From Silene conica (Eukaryota; Streptophyta; Magnoliopsida; Caryophyllales; Caryophyllaceae): 64,000 bases of DNA. The first letter of the stretch is position 1; each line of letters begins with the position of its first letter. The notes beneath the pieces were generated by a model. That model saw nothing but the letters and a program-made list of their open reading frames with translations, ran no database searches and was not told the DNA's origin. The translations under genes and the position numbers were made by a program. Below, one piece after another: positions 23,950 through 34,746 of this stretch. Location: NCBI GenBank assembly GCA_029255685.2, contig CM055315.2:71019681-71083680 (forward strand). Direction: 5' to 3'.

Positions 23950-25380
23950 CTAGCCCTCTGAGTCGAAGAACAGCTCAGGGTCCTCTTCCTCTCCTTCCTC
24001 ATCGCCATCCTCCTCAGACCCTCCACCTGTTCCTGAGGCAGAGCCTGAAGCTTCACCATGGTCACGACCGCCTGCGAGAGGTGTGTACCAGGTGGGGTGA
24101 GTCCACGGGCCGGTTGGGAGCCTACCTTGTGTGGCATACTCCCTGTAAACCGGGTATTGGAAGAGACTATCGTCCAACCGTTTTTGGCTGAACTGCCTGC
24201 AAAGACTCGCCATCATTTGTGGCATAGATCTGTCATCAACAAAAGGAGGAACATAAACATTAGGAGGAGCAGTAAAATCAGATGGGTACCCTGTCCCAGG
24301 TGTGGTATGGTGGCCACCGGGAGCAGGGGCCCTGAAACCTCTAGAAGTGCCTCCCCTAAGCGGGAGGCGGTAAGACGGGAGTAGTGGTCGGGGCTCCCCT
24401 ACAACAGTAGAAAGGGGGAACATAGGGGGAGCCGTGGTGATGGGGATGCGATCACTGAGATAGGTGTCTATCTTCCAATAATCTCTCCTGTTGACCCAAC
24501 GCACAGACCTGACATAAGCCATGTCCATGTACCGGGAGAGAGGGTCGACCGCATCCTCATAGCGAGGGAACTGGGGTACAAAAGAGCGGGCTAATCGAGT
24601 GACTAGCCCACCACAAACGATAGTAGTCAGTGAAGTTCCCTCGCCTACCGACACGAAGTGAGAGGCGACCAAATAAGCAGTGTTGTAAGACTGCTGACCC
24701 ATACGTCTGATGTTAAGATAACCAGACAAAATAGAGAGCTCAATGGTGTTAACATTTTGAGACTCTTTGCGGCCGAAAACAGTGTTGGCCAACAGACGCA
24801 AATAATAACGGGGGGTGGGAAGGTGGATGGTACTGTTTTTCTTCTTCACATCGCTGGAATCAGAAATACAGGACCACATATCAGAATACGACCCCGTGGG
24901 GTCATCAGTAAGACCCTCAGAAGACAGACCCAAAATTTGAGCAAATTGGGTTAAAGTTAAAGCATAAGTTTCATTGAACATGCGAAAAGAGATACAAAAA
25001 TTATCATAGCCGGGGTGAAGTGCCCCTGAATCAAAGGTGAAGGAGGAGAAGAACTCAAGAGTGAGAAGGCGGTAGGTGATCTCGTCCATGGTGGCGAGGC
25101 CTGCAAACCCGGTCCCAATGAGCATAGATACCACCTCGTCATGGCATCCCAAGGCATGCAAAGCTGGAACGCAAAGGAAACGGGTCGCCACAACCACACA
25201 ATAAGCAGTCAGATGGAGGAATCGGGCCTTCTGGGCCGGAGAGCTGAAAGTGATTTGTGGATAGTTCGGTAAACTATCCGTGTCCTGCACCGCCAAACCT
25301 CGCGTCCTAGAGACACGTCCTCTAGAAGTGCCTGTACCCGAAGTGCGTGCGCGCTTCCCACCTTGATCACGGCTAGACAT
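23950..25380 (-). CDS. Athila 3' open frame (ATHILA ORF-1-like), function unknown
   Basis: An open frame of about 476 residues from the ATG at 25380 (MSSRDQGGKRARTSG). The N-terminus is basic and disordered. The middle carries the block YRLLTLEFFSSF...ISFRMFNETYALTLTQFAQILGLS, which matches the conserved region of the plant ATHILA ORF-1 family. A long proline/glycine-rich part follows, ending in an acidic tail (EEDGDEEGEEEDPELFFDSEG). No signal peptide, transmembrane helix or envelope-like feature is evident. It lies between integrase and the 3' LTR, where Athila elements carry their extra gene. Role is unknown. Confidence 0.75.
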   Translation of the reverse strand: MSSRDQGGKRARTSGTGTSRGRVSRTRGLAVQDTDSLPNYPQITFSSPAQKARFLHLTAYCVVVATRFLCVPALHALGCHDEVVSMLIGTGFAGLATMDEITYRLLTLEFFSSFTFDSGALHPGYDNFCISFRMFNETYALTLTQFAQILGLSSEGLTDDPTGSYSDMWSCISDSSDVKKKNSTIHLPTPRYYLRLLANTVFGRKESQNVNTIELSILSGYLNIRRMGQQSYNTAYLVASHFVSVGEGTSLTTIVCGGLVTRLARSFVPQFPRYEDAVDPLSRYMDMAYVRSVRWVNRRDYWKIDTYLSDRIPITTAPPMFPLSTVVGEPRPLLPSYRLPLRGGTSRGFRAPAPGGHHTTPGTGYPSDFTAPPNVYVPPFVDDRSMPQMMASLCRQFSQKRLDDSLFQYPVYREYATQGRLPTGPWTHPTWYTPLAGGRDHGEASGSASGTGGGSEEDGDEEGEEEDPELFFDSEG

Positions 25381-25492
25381 CGTAAATCTGAAAAGTTCAA
25401 ATAAAGATATAAGTCTTATGAGCATATGAAAACATTGCTTTAACAAAATTAGGCACGAAAAATTGCAAAACAGAAACTTTTATCACAGCTCT

Positions 25493-25795
25493 GGTCGGCC
25501 GACTACAGGGGCAAGTCGGTCGACCAAATTTTTCAAGATGGTCAGTAATTTCTGCTGCAACATGAAATCAGAAACTGAAAAACTCAGGAAAAATGCAGTT
25601 ATGGTCGGTCGACCGCTATACGAGAGAAAGTTCAGAAACTGCATAAGAATGAAACTCAGGAAGACACGGTTCTGGTCGGCCGACCTCAGTTTCGGGTCGG
25701 TCGACCGACAATCGTCAGAAAAACACAGATCTGTAAATAAAAACCCAGAAAATTCAAAATTCAGTCGGCCGACCTCATTTTCCGGTCGGTCGACC
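25493..25795. repeat. three paired-palindrome modules plus one single motif
   Basis: Pairs start at 25493/25514, 25674/25695 and 25763/25784, each 21 bp apart; a single GGTCGGTCGACC stands at 25603. They lie in the spacer between integrase and the 3' open frame. Confidence 0.9.
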
Positions 25796-26581
25796 GTGAA
25801 TAGTGTCAGCGTCGGTGTTTCGCGGGTGAATTTCGCGCGAAAAGAGGCATAAAAATTATAGGGAAGAATTAAACTATCCTAATCAGCACAAAATCACCCA
25901 AAATTTACAGATCTAAGCATATAAACTTAAAAAGAAGAAGAAAACTAAGATAAAAACACACAAACAAGCATGGAAACGGAATTAAGAGCAAAATTGAACT
26001 TAAAAAGATAAGCTAATACTACCTAAAACGAAAATAAGAAGGTATAAAACTGAAAAGAGAGAAAGAAAATGAAAGAAAAACATACCTTGAGGATGGAAGG
26101 TGAAAGAAAGTAAGTAAAATGGTGAAGGAGGAAGGTGGGTGAATAGTTTTTAGGGTTTTATGAGAGAGAGGGGATGCTGGGAAGGTGAAGAAGTGAAAAC
26201 ACTTAATGCATTTTCAAAACATAACAGACCCGTGACATTTGACTCTGAAAAATAAAACCGTAAAAAAAATCGTGGTCGGTCGACCAGAAAAGTCGGTCGG
26301 TCGACCCGTGTCCTTTTACCTGCTCTGCAATTTTACTTACTCTGCCAGAAAAAGTACATAAAGTTGTCAGTGTGGTCGGTCGACCATAAAAGTCGGTCGG
26401 TCGACCACTGTACTGACGAATTCTCTTTTTTTTTCACTTTTCTGCAGAGATTTCAATTTCCACCAAAGGGTAAAACGAAAAATAAGAAGGAAAACGTAAA
26501 TTTAAACTAAAGCACGGGTTGCCTCCCGTGTAGCGCTGGTTTAGGAGGTCCCGCACGACCTTTTACCTTCTAAGGAGCATC
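25796..26581 (-). other. Athila spacer between integrase and 3' frame
   Basis: Purine-rich on the plus strand, with no supported gene. It contains the two further modules at 26274-26406. Confidence 0.6.
26274..26406. repeat. two paired-palindrome modules downstream of Athila integrase
   Basis: GGTCGGTCGACC at 26274 and 26295, and at 26374 and 26395, again with 9-bp spacers (AGAAAAGTC and ATAAAAGTC). Confidence 0.9.
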
Positions 26582-28690
26582 CTAAAAAGGGTCAGAGTAA
26601 GAAACTTCGACTTTTCCGACATACTCATTTTCTCCTCGGAAGTGCTTCACATAATGGCCATTGACTTTGAACCTCTCACCAGACGAGGTTTCTAATTCGA
26701 TTGACCCGAATTTTGAGACAGCTGTGATGGTGTAAGGTCCGCTCCACCTGGATTTTAGCTTACCAGGAAAAAGACGAATACGAGCATTAAAAAGCAAAAC
26801 CCTATCACCTACCTGAAAATCACGCCTAATGATTCTCTTGTCATGCCAGCGCTTTGTTTTCTCTTTGTAGATCCTAGCATTGTCATAGGATAACAACCTG
26901 AATTCTTCTAACTCATTAAGCTGCAGTAAACGTTTCTCACGGGAAAGATTAGGGTCTAAATTAAGATCACATATAGCCCACCAAGACTTACGTTCTAACT
27001 CAACTGGTAAATGACAAGTTTTACCATAAATCAATCGGAATGGTGACATTCCTATTGGAGTTTTGAACGCGGTTCTATAGGCCCATAAAACATCATCAAG
27101 TTTTAGACTCCAATCTTTCCTAGACTTAGAAACTACCTTGGCTAGGGTCTCCTTGAGTTCTCTATTAGAGATCTCAACTTGACCACTAGTCTGAGGGTGA
27201 TAAGCTAAACCCCTACGGTGTTGGACACCGAATTTATTTAACAAGTCACCTAAGCGTTTCTCTTTAAAATGCATACCTCCATCACTTATGACAACCCTAG
27301 GGACACCAAAACGAGGAAATATGATTTTTTTTAAACATCTTAATAACAGCTTTTGCATCACAATGGGGAGTAGCAATAGCTTCTACCCACTTAGACACAT
27401 AATCAACAGCTACAAGAATATACCTGTTACCTTGACTACTGGGAAAAGGTCCTTGATAATCAATGCCCCAGACATCAAAAATCTCTACCTCTAAAATACC
27501 TACTTGTGGCATCTCATGTCTTTTTGAGACATTCCCAGTCCTTTGACAGGCATCACAGTTACCTACAAAATTTCTACAGTCAGCATGTAAAGTAGGCCAA
27601 TAAAAACCAGACTGTAATACCTTGGCCACGGTCCTAGATGGACCGTGGTGACCACCATATGCAGAAGAGTGACATGCTTCCAGAATGTCCTTCACCTCCC
27701 ATTGGGGGACGCATCTCCGGATAAGTCCATCTCCGCATTCTTTAAAAACATAAGGGTCATCCCAAAAATACTGTTTTGCATCAAACATAAATCTCTTCTT
27801 TTGTTGCCAGGACAACGCAGGAGGGATTTTACCTGTAACAGCAAAATTAGCAAAATCAGCATACCAAGGAGGGGGATAAGAACCTGAACTATTAATGATA
27901 AATAAACTCTCATCAGGAAACGAATCATCAATAGGTAAAAAATCTTCCCCATCAGTCAACTGTAGGCGAGATAGGTGGTCAGCTACCACGTTTTCCGCGC
28001 CTTTCTTGTCCCTGATCTTAATGTCAAATTCTTGGAGAAGGAGGATCCACCTTAAAAGTCTTGGCTTTGAATCCTTCTTTTGAAAAAGACCTTTTAAGGC
28101 TGCATGGTCAGTATAAACAATTACCTTATTACCCACTAGATATGACCTGAATTTTTCTAAGGCAAATATGACGGCTAGCATCTCCTTCTCGGTGGTGAAA
28201 TAGTTGACTTGAGTCTCATCCAGGGTGCGGCTCGCATAGTATATAGCATTAAGAGCCTTGTTCTTCCTTTGACCAAGCACAGCACCCAGAGCATAATCAC
28301 TAGCATCGCACATGATCTCGAATGGGAGATCCCAATCTGGTGGCTGGATGATTGGTGCTGAGACCAAAGCTTCCTTCAACCTGTTAAAAGCTGAAAGGCA
28401 CTCATCAGAAAAATCAAAAATGGCATCTTTAAGAAGCAATTGTGTAAGTGGTTTAGCAATTTTAGATAAGTCCTTAATGAAACGCCTGTAAAAACCTGCG
28501 TGCCCTAAGAAACTTCTCACCCCTTTGACATTAATAGGAGGGGGTAATTGCTCAATCACCTGCACTTTCGCTTTATCTACATGTATACCTTTATCTGAAA
28601 TTAGATGCCCTAACACTACCCCTTCAGTAACCATAAAATGACACTTCTCCCAATTTAAGACAAGGTTTACATCAATACATCGCTGCAAGA
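26582..28690 (-). CDS. Athila RNase H and integrase
   Basis: Minus-strand part of Athila pol. It shows the RT thumb/RNase H junction ([37 protein letters not shown]), RNase H ([38 protein letters not shown]), the integrase zinc finger (HH and CDACQRTGN), the core ([36 protein letters not shown]) and the C-terminal [26 protein letters not shown] block. The order RNase H then integrase, with no second RNase H, separates it from the Tat element around it. Fossil copy. Confidence 0.9.
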
Positions 28691-29437
28691 CTTTATCAAG
28701 ATTAGCTAATCATTGATCAAAAGCATTACCGTAAACAGAGAAATCATCCATAAATACTTCCATAATGTTTTCTATAAAGTTTGAAAAAATACCCATCATA
28801 CACCTTTGAAAAGTAGCAGGAGCATTGCATAACCCAAAAGGCATCCTGCGATAAGCAAAAACACCCTGTGGACATGTAAAAGTAGTCTTACTCTGATCAT
28901 CAGGATGGATGGGAATCTGGAAGAAACCTGAATAACCGTCTAGAAAACAGAAGAATTTATTAGAAGCCAGTCTTTCAGTCATTTGGTCAACAAAAGGAAG
29001 GGGGAAATGGTCTTTCTTGGTGGCGGCATTTAACTGTCTATAATCAATGCACATCCGCCACCCTGTTATAACTCTAGTTGGTATTAACTCATTTTTGTCA
29101 TTCTTAACCACTGTGGTCCCTCCTTTCTTAGGAACCACCTGAACTGGGCTAACCCACTTAGAGTTTCCAACCGGATAGATAATACCTGCATCAAGAAGCT
29201 TCATGACCTCAGCCATAACTACATCCTGCATCTTAGGATTTAACTTACGCTGTCCCTGTCTATAAGGCTTATGCCCTTCCTCTAAATCAATTCTGTGCAT
29301 ACAAACATCAGGGCTTATGCCCTTAATATCATCCAAAGAATAACCTAGAGCTTTTCTATTCTTTTTAAGAACAGTCATTAAGGCAGAAAGTTGGTCAGGA
29401 CTAAGTTTAGAGCTAACAATCGCAGGGTACTGTTCAG
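28691..29437 (-). CDS. Athila reverse transcriptase
   Basis: Minus strand. Blocks seen include [92 protein letters not shown] and a catalytic FMDDFSVYG motif (the MDD form common in Athila). The solo LTR at 29438-31001 separates it from gag-protease. Fossil copy. Confidence 0.9.
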
Positions 29438-29707
29438 TGATACGTGTCTATTTTATGATGTTTTACATCTATTTTTACACGTATTTGGTCGCTCATTTAC
29501 TATGTTTTAGCCTTTATTTCCCACAAATTGTGTACTTTCGTATTTTTATGCACTTTTGTAGATTTATGCGGAAAAGAGACGATTTAGCACCAAATTCGTA
29601 TCCTCAAGTCTTTTGCTTAATTAAGGAATAAATGGAAAGTCAACTGGAGTCAAAATCAAGTACCAAGAGTCAAAACAGAAGAAATCCGAAGATTTCCGTA
29701 CAGAAGC

Positions 29708-29839
29708 GGTCGACCGACCAGCAAAACGGGTCGGCCGACCAGGCCTGATTTTCATAAAGCCCAATTTTCAAGGAATGCCGGAAATAAAAGAAGCCCAACA
29801 GGAAGTGGTCGACCGACCCGAATAGTAGGTCGACCGACC
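29708..29839. repeat. two paired-palindrome modules in the solo LTR, upstream part
   Basis: GGTCGACCGACC at 29708 with GGTCGGCCGACC at 29729, and GGTCGACCGACC at 29807 and 29828; both pairs have a 21-bp period. Confidence 0.9.
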
Positions 29840-29914
29840 ACAACAGAAGCCCAATCGATTCTTTTCGGAAATAAAATAGAATTAGAGTCTTTAGGAAACT
29901 CTAATTTCTTACCC

Positions 29915-29922
29915 TATATAAG
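29915..29922 (+). promoter_or_regulatory. TATA box of the solo LTR
   Basis: TATATAAG within ACCCTATATAAGCC, downstream of the first two modules, a likely core promoter of the LTR. Confidence 0.6.
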
Positions 29923-30332
29923 CCAATCTTGTAGTTAGGGTTTGATATCTGGAACCATATATCTTAGATCTGGAGAATCAAGTTTTGCATCGAATCTTTC
30001 AGTATCAAGTTTTATCAGATTTAGTTTTGTAATCTTTCAATAATTCTCAAGCATTCAATAAAGTTAGTTTCTTTCTGCCTTAAATCCAATTGTGGTAATT
30101 ACTCTTTAATCTAGTTTTTATTATAGTTCTTGTTTTTATTACAATTGTTAAGTTAGAATCCCAAGCTTTATTGAATCTTGCATGCTTAGATTATTTACTA
30201 TGTTCTCCATGTTTATTCCCAATTTTACAATCGTCTTAACAGTCATGAGTAGCTAATTTTCATATGTTAGGATGTAGGGGATAATATGCAGAGGTAAATA
30301 AAATCCGAAAAACCGACTTGTAGCAGGACCAC

Positions 30333-30406
30333 GGTCGGCCGACTGGAATAGTCGGTCGGTCGACCGAGGCCGTGGTCGGCCGACTGGAGTAGCCGGTCGG
30401 TCGACC
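30333..30406. repeat. two adjacent paired-palindrome modules in the solo LTR
   Basis: Pairs at 30333/30354 and 30374/30395. The two modules follow each other with a 41-bp offset and share the form GGTCGGCCGACT, N9, GGTCGGTCGACC. Confidence 0.9.
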
Positions 30407-31006
30407 ACTCGCGTATGTTTTCTTATTTCGTCTTTTCTTGTCAATTATAATATCCTGCAATGAGACCATAAGGAGACTTGTAGGATGTTAGTAATGACCT
30501 ACCCAAGATTGAGAGATACGGGAAGGGCATTGGTTTACACCTTAAGACGGATAGGTTACTCAAGGCTGAAAGGTATGTAACCTGGAATTTAGGAATCACC
30601 CTTATTGTTGACACCCAATAATTGTGAGACCTAGGAACTAATAGCATAGGCCGAAAGGAGCTATTAGGTAGCATAGACCTAAAAAGATATGTTACACCCC
30701 CTTACGCGACTGCAATACATGTTGACCTTAGGATTTACTTTACCTTAGCTATTTATTACCCAAACATCCTAGCATCCTCTTTTATTATATTTTATTCTCA
30801 TCTTTTAATTCTTGTTTTATTTTAATCTTTGCTTTAGATATAGTAATCAACCAATCAACCCCAAATTTGTTACCTTTAAACATTAACATTAAAACAATAA
30901 ACATTCCCCACCTCTTTGTGGTTCGACCCTGACTTTCACTATCTATTGTTAAAGTTAGGAATTATAAATTTTATCTTTGGTACCCTCAACGACGGGCATC
31001 ATTCAG

Positions 31007-33314
31007 TATTATCTAAGAAAACATATTTAAGATTAGGAGGAAGTGGCTTACGCTCTGGTGCTTTTACCTCAACTGCCTGAACAGAATTAGTATCTATAGA
31101 ATAGCACATGTTTACCAGACTTGCATTAGCTAGGCTTATGAGCTTCTCATTCTCTTCTTCAGTGAGCTCATATTCCTCTTCCTCTTCCTCTATCAAATCC
31201 AGCTTTTCAGCATCCTCAGCTGGAGTACCTGCACACTTATCCAAAATCGTCAGATCATCTAAGGGATCCTTGGTCAAGGATTCCCTCCAATTAAGGATAA
31301 CATTCCTGTCTACAATATCGATGGAACAACAAGTATCATCAGTAGGAATAGTTGCCTTATGGGCAAGACTGAACTCGATAGTGTCATCCCCTATCTCTAA
31401 AGTAATGGTCCTGCGTTTGACATCTATTACAGCCCCAGCTGTGTGTAAAAATGGTCTACCTAAAATAATAGGTATTTGACTATCCTCAGCAATGTCTAAA
31501 ACAACGAAATCCACAGGAATAAAGAACTTTCCCACTTTTACTGGGACATCCTCCAAGACCCCTAGTGGTCTTTGGGTTGATCTATCAGCCATCTGTACGG
31601 TAATATTGGTGACTTTAAGTCTACCTAAACCAAGTCTTTCGCATACAGAATAAGGTATGACACTGACACTAGCCCCTAGATCACAGAGGGCTTTCCCTAT
31701 TACATGATTACCTATGGTACAAGGGATGGAAAAACTACCTGGGTCTTTTAACTTGGGTGCTATATTATCTTGTGAAAGAACATAACATTCTTCCACAAAA
31801 GCAACAGCACCGTCGTCCTGAAAATTCCTCTTACGACTTAAAATATCTTTCATGAATTTAGCATAAGAAGGTACCTGGGTAATTAAGTCAGTGAAAGGGA
31901 TGGTTACCTCAAGATTCTTCACCATCTCTAAGAACTTACCAAATTTCTTATCCTCCTTTGAATTTTTCAGTCTTTCAGGATAAGGAATGGTGACTTTAGC
32001 CATAGGATCAGCAACCTTTGGCTTTTTCAGCTGTAAAATTTCAGTAAGGCCTTGAAAGAAGGAAGGATCCAGCGATTCCGGAGTAAAAACGGCATTCTGC
32101 TCAGGAACGTTGGTCGGTCGACCAGAGGAAGTGGTCGGTCGACCAGAGTCTGCAAAATCCGAATTTTTTTCTTTTTCAGAATCTGATCGCACGTCAGGAA
32201 CTGCGGTCGATCGACTTACAGAAGCGGTCGGTCGACCTCCTGCTCTTTTGACGGGATCAGATTCTTGATTTGGAATTTCGGCTGGACCATCCTCTTGAGT
32301 TGAGTCTTCACAAACACGGCCACTCCTTAGATTTATGGCATTTAGCGTCTCCATGGGTCCCTCACAACTAGTTGGAGAGCTTTTTCTTTGGTTGGCTATG
32401 TTTATCAAGTGCTCCTCAAAAACTTTTGTGGAGGTAACGTGAGCCTCACTCATCTTGAAAACTGTCGTGGTTAAGGCATCAACAAGAGCCCTTAATTTCT
32501 CAATTTCTCCTGTGTTGTCGACCGTAGTAACTAGGTTCGCACTTTCAAGCTTTAGCTGGGTTGCCTCAAGCTTTTCAAAACGGGCTTCAACTGTTGTCTC
32601 AAGAGCCATCACTCTATTCATCTCTACATTCAGCCTTCTTGAATTCCCACGTGAACCCTTAAAAGTAGCCCTATGCACCGCCATGTCTTCAATGGTTTTC
32701 CAACCTTTCATATGGTCGGTGTTGTTCTGGAATCTTCCATTGGCGGCCACATCAAGAACCATCTTATAGTCATCATAAAGAGAGTTGTAAAAACAGTTAC
32801 ATAGGTCCCATTGTTGAAGGTTATGGTGAGGGATAGAACGGACCAATTTCTTGAATCGATCCCATGCTTCACAAAATCCTTCATCAGGCCCCTGCTGAAA
32901 GTTACGGATTTGGTTTCTCAAGTCCTCGGCTTTTGCAAGAGGAAAGTATTTCTTGTAAAAGGCCAATGCCAAGGCGGTCCAATCCGTAATCTTCTCACTT
33001 GCCTTGTCAAGGTCCCGGTACCATTCTTGCGCGTCTCCTTTTAATGAGAACAGGAACATCGTTGCCAGCACCTCATCTCTAGTTACCCCTTCAGGTAGGG
33101 GTATGAAACAACAATAATCTGTGAAGGTTGTAACATGCTTTATTGGATCTTCATCGGGTAGACCTGAAAATCGACTCTGTTCCACCAAAGAAATATGAGT
33201 CGGGCGGAGTTCAAAGGAGCCAGTGGTTGGTGTAGGCAAGGTGAATCCCTTCGGTAAATCTTTAGGCTTCGGCTGTAGGTAGCTATAAATAGAATCCATA
33301 AAGAGAGTACTCAA
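31007..33314 (-). CDS. Athila gag and protease
   Basis: An open frame of about 770 residues starting MSTLFMDSIYSYLQPKPKD. The gag core spans residues about 40-210 (DPIKHVTTFTDYC, FLFSLKGDAQEWYRDL, YFPLAKAEDLRNQI, GFCEAWDRFKKLV). A coiled-coil-like stretch follows (about 230-310), then a variable zone with GRPT repeats encoded by two paired-palindrome modules. The aspartic protease is at about residues 545-640 (ALCDLGASVSVIPYSV active-site region and IPIILGRPFLHTAG flap). An acidic segment (LIEEEEEEYELTEEENE) leads towards reverse transcriptase. The frame is open up to the solo-LTR insertion. Confidence 0.9.
32112..32237. repeat. two paired-palindrome modules inside Athila gag coding sequence
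   Basis: GGTCGGTCGACC at 32112 and 32133; GGTCGATCGACT at 32205 with GGTCGGTCGACC at 32226. The period of 21 bp equals seven codons, so the modules translate as repeated GRPT-type peptides without breaking the frame. Confidence 0.9.
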
Positions 33315-33440
33315 GCCTTCCTCTCAAAAACCTGTCTTCTAAACAACACTAGAAGAAAAGGTAAGAACGGTCTTAAGGAACCTAAGTTCCTTAAGACAAG
33401 AAAAATAAACTAAAAATTAACAAACAAAGTTATACCGTCT

Positions 33441-33457
33441 CCCCGGCAACGGCGCCA
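33441..33457 (-). other. primer-binding site (tRNA-Asp) of the Athila element
   Basis: The minus strand reads TGGCGCCGTTGCCGGGG, complementary to the 3' end of plant tRNA-Asp (CCCCGGCAACGGCG plus CCA). It lies just inside the 5' LTR, as is usual for Athila. Confidence 0.9.
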
Positions 33458-33462
33458 AAATT

Positions 33463-34746
33463 TGACACCCGTCGTTGAGGGGTGCCAAAGATAAGATTTA
33501 TAAAACCTCAGCTTAAACTCAGATAGGATAAGTCAAGGGTCGAACCACAGAGAGACAGGGTAAATTATGTTTGTAAATTTAGAGTCTATTGCAAGTAACC
33601 GAAAAAGGGGGGTTTTGAATTGGGGTTTAAACTAACAACTAAGGTAATAAACTAACAAGAAAATTAAAATAAGATAAAAAAAGGGGATTAGGAACTTTGG
33701 TTCCCCATGGTCAAAACAGGTCAATGAGAGGTAAGATAATCAAATAACACAATCCCAAGGAACAAAGAATAAACCTTTTGGTCAATATTCTACCCAATCC
33801 TTACGGTCTTAGGGTTCCTAGAAAATCACTAAACTTTCGTTCAAGGGCTATCCCAAAGTTGTTGTTAAACTAATCCTAATAATCTTTCAATCCTAAGGAT
33901 TAGTTCATCAACAACAATGGGGGATTGGTAATTTAATCATCAAACTTATCAAAGTCAAGTCTTTACATGGTTCCCCTAATTCCTAATCACAAGAATTAGC
34001 TATGCATACTTTTTATCATGGAACTAACAATTACCAAGAATATTAAAGAGATGAACATAATCAAATATGATAATAAAAGGGTAAACATGAAATAAGAAAT
34101 AACAACAAGATGAATAACAAGATTGAATAAAAAGGAAAGATTGAATCGTGACAAACTTACAACTTGAATGGAAAATCTAAGAATAAAGATGAAAGCTTGG
34201 TACCAAAATCTAACAATGGAGTTTATTTCTCTAATTGGGGCTGCATTACCTAATTTTCGAGTTTTGGGTCTACTTAAATAAGAATTGTTACAAGATTAGG
34301 AAAAATAGAAAATAAAACAGAAGTCTTCGAAACCGGGTCTGGTCGGTCGACCTAATTTGTCGGTCGGTCGACCGACTCTGCCAACGCGGATTTATTTTCA
34401 TGCGAATTTGGGCTTCTGTGGAGAACTGGGCCTGTTTACGTACTTGACATCGGTCGGTCGACCACTATCGCAGGTCGGTCGACCGCTTCTCGTCCTTTAC
34501 AGCTTCGATTTGGCCCGAAAATAATACTTGAGTGCACCATCTGATTCCTTGCTCCATACTAGTACTCAAAACAGCTTCCTAAAGGCAAATAAAGCTTGGT
34601 TTTGCTCACTTCCGCGTATTCCTACATATAAAACATAGAAATGCCAAAGTAAACCGTTTCGGGAGAAAAAGCAACTAAAAGTCACGAAAGTGTAAGAAAA
34701 TACGTGCCAAAAGAGTAAATAAAATGCATAAAATAGGCACGTATCA
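33463..34746 (-). repeat. 5' LTR of the Athila element
   Basis: About 1,284 bp, matching 20924-22208 with 5-6 differences. It carries modules at 34341-34373 and 34452-34484. Followed by target duplication ATCAT. Confidence 0.93.
34341..34484. repeat. two paired-palindrome modules in the Athila 5' LTR
   Basis: GGTCGGTCGACC at 34341/34362 and 34452/34473, identical to those of the other LTR. Confidence 0.9.

Larger units (their letters stand above)
29438..31001 (+). repeat. solo LTR of a related Athila-type family, inserted in Athila pol
   Basis: 1,564 bp bounded by TGATACG...GGGCATCA and a perfect duplication TTCAG (29433-29437 and 31002-31006), with no internal region. Its ends resemble those of the host Athila LTR, but the body differs in length and sequence. 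A TATA-like TATATAAG is at 29915-29922. It carries four paired-palindrome modules. It formed by recombination between the two LTRs of a complete element that had inserted here. Confidence 0.92.
20924..34746 (-). mobile_element. Athila-lineage Ty3/gypsy element
   Basis: LTRs 20924-22208 and 33463-34746 (about 1,284 bp; TGATACG...GGTGTCA on the minus strand), a perfect duplication ATCAT (20919-20923 and 34747-34751), a tRNA-Asp primer site and a purine tract. Parts in sense order are gag-protease, reverse transcriptase, RNase H, integrase and an extra 3' open frame of the ATHILA ORF-1 type. Length is about 12.25 kb without the solo LTR inserted in it. LTRs differ at 5-6 sites, about 0.15 million years. 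Broken: about two breaks in pol plus the solo-LTR insertion. It sits inside gag of the Retand-like element. Confidence 0.93.

Noticed and set aside
23575-23961. Plus-strand frame of 128 codons
   Set aside because: Lysine/arginine-rich shadow in the purine-rich Athila 3' region with no domain.
25493-25795. The GGTCGGTCGACC pairs as simple satellite or restriction-site artefact
   Set aside because: The copies are dispersed, their spacers differ in sequence while spacing stays fixed, and they occur in both orientations; a simple tandem array would not give this.
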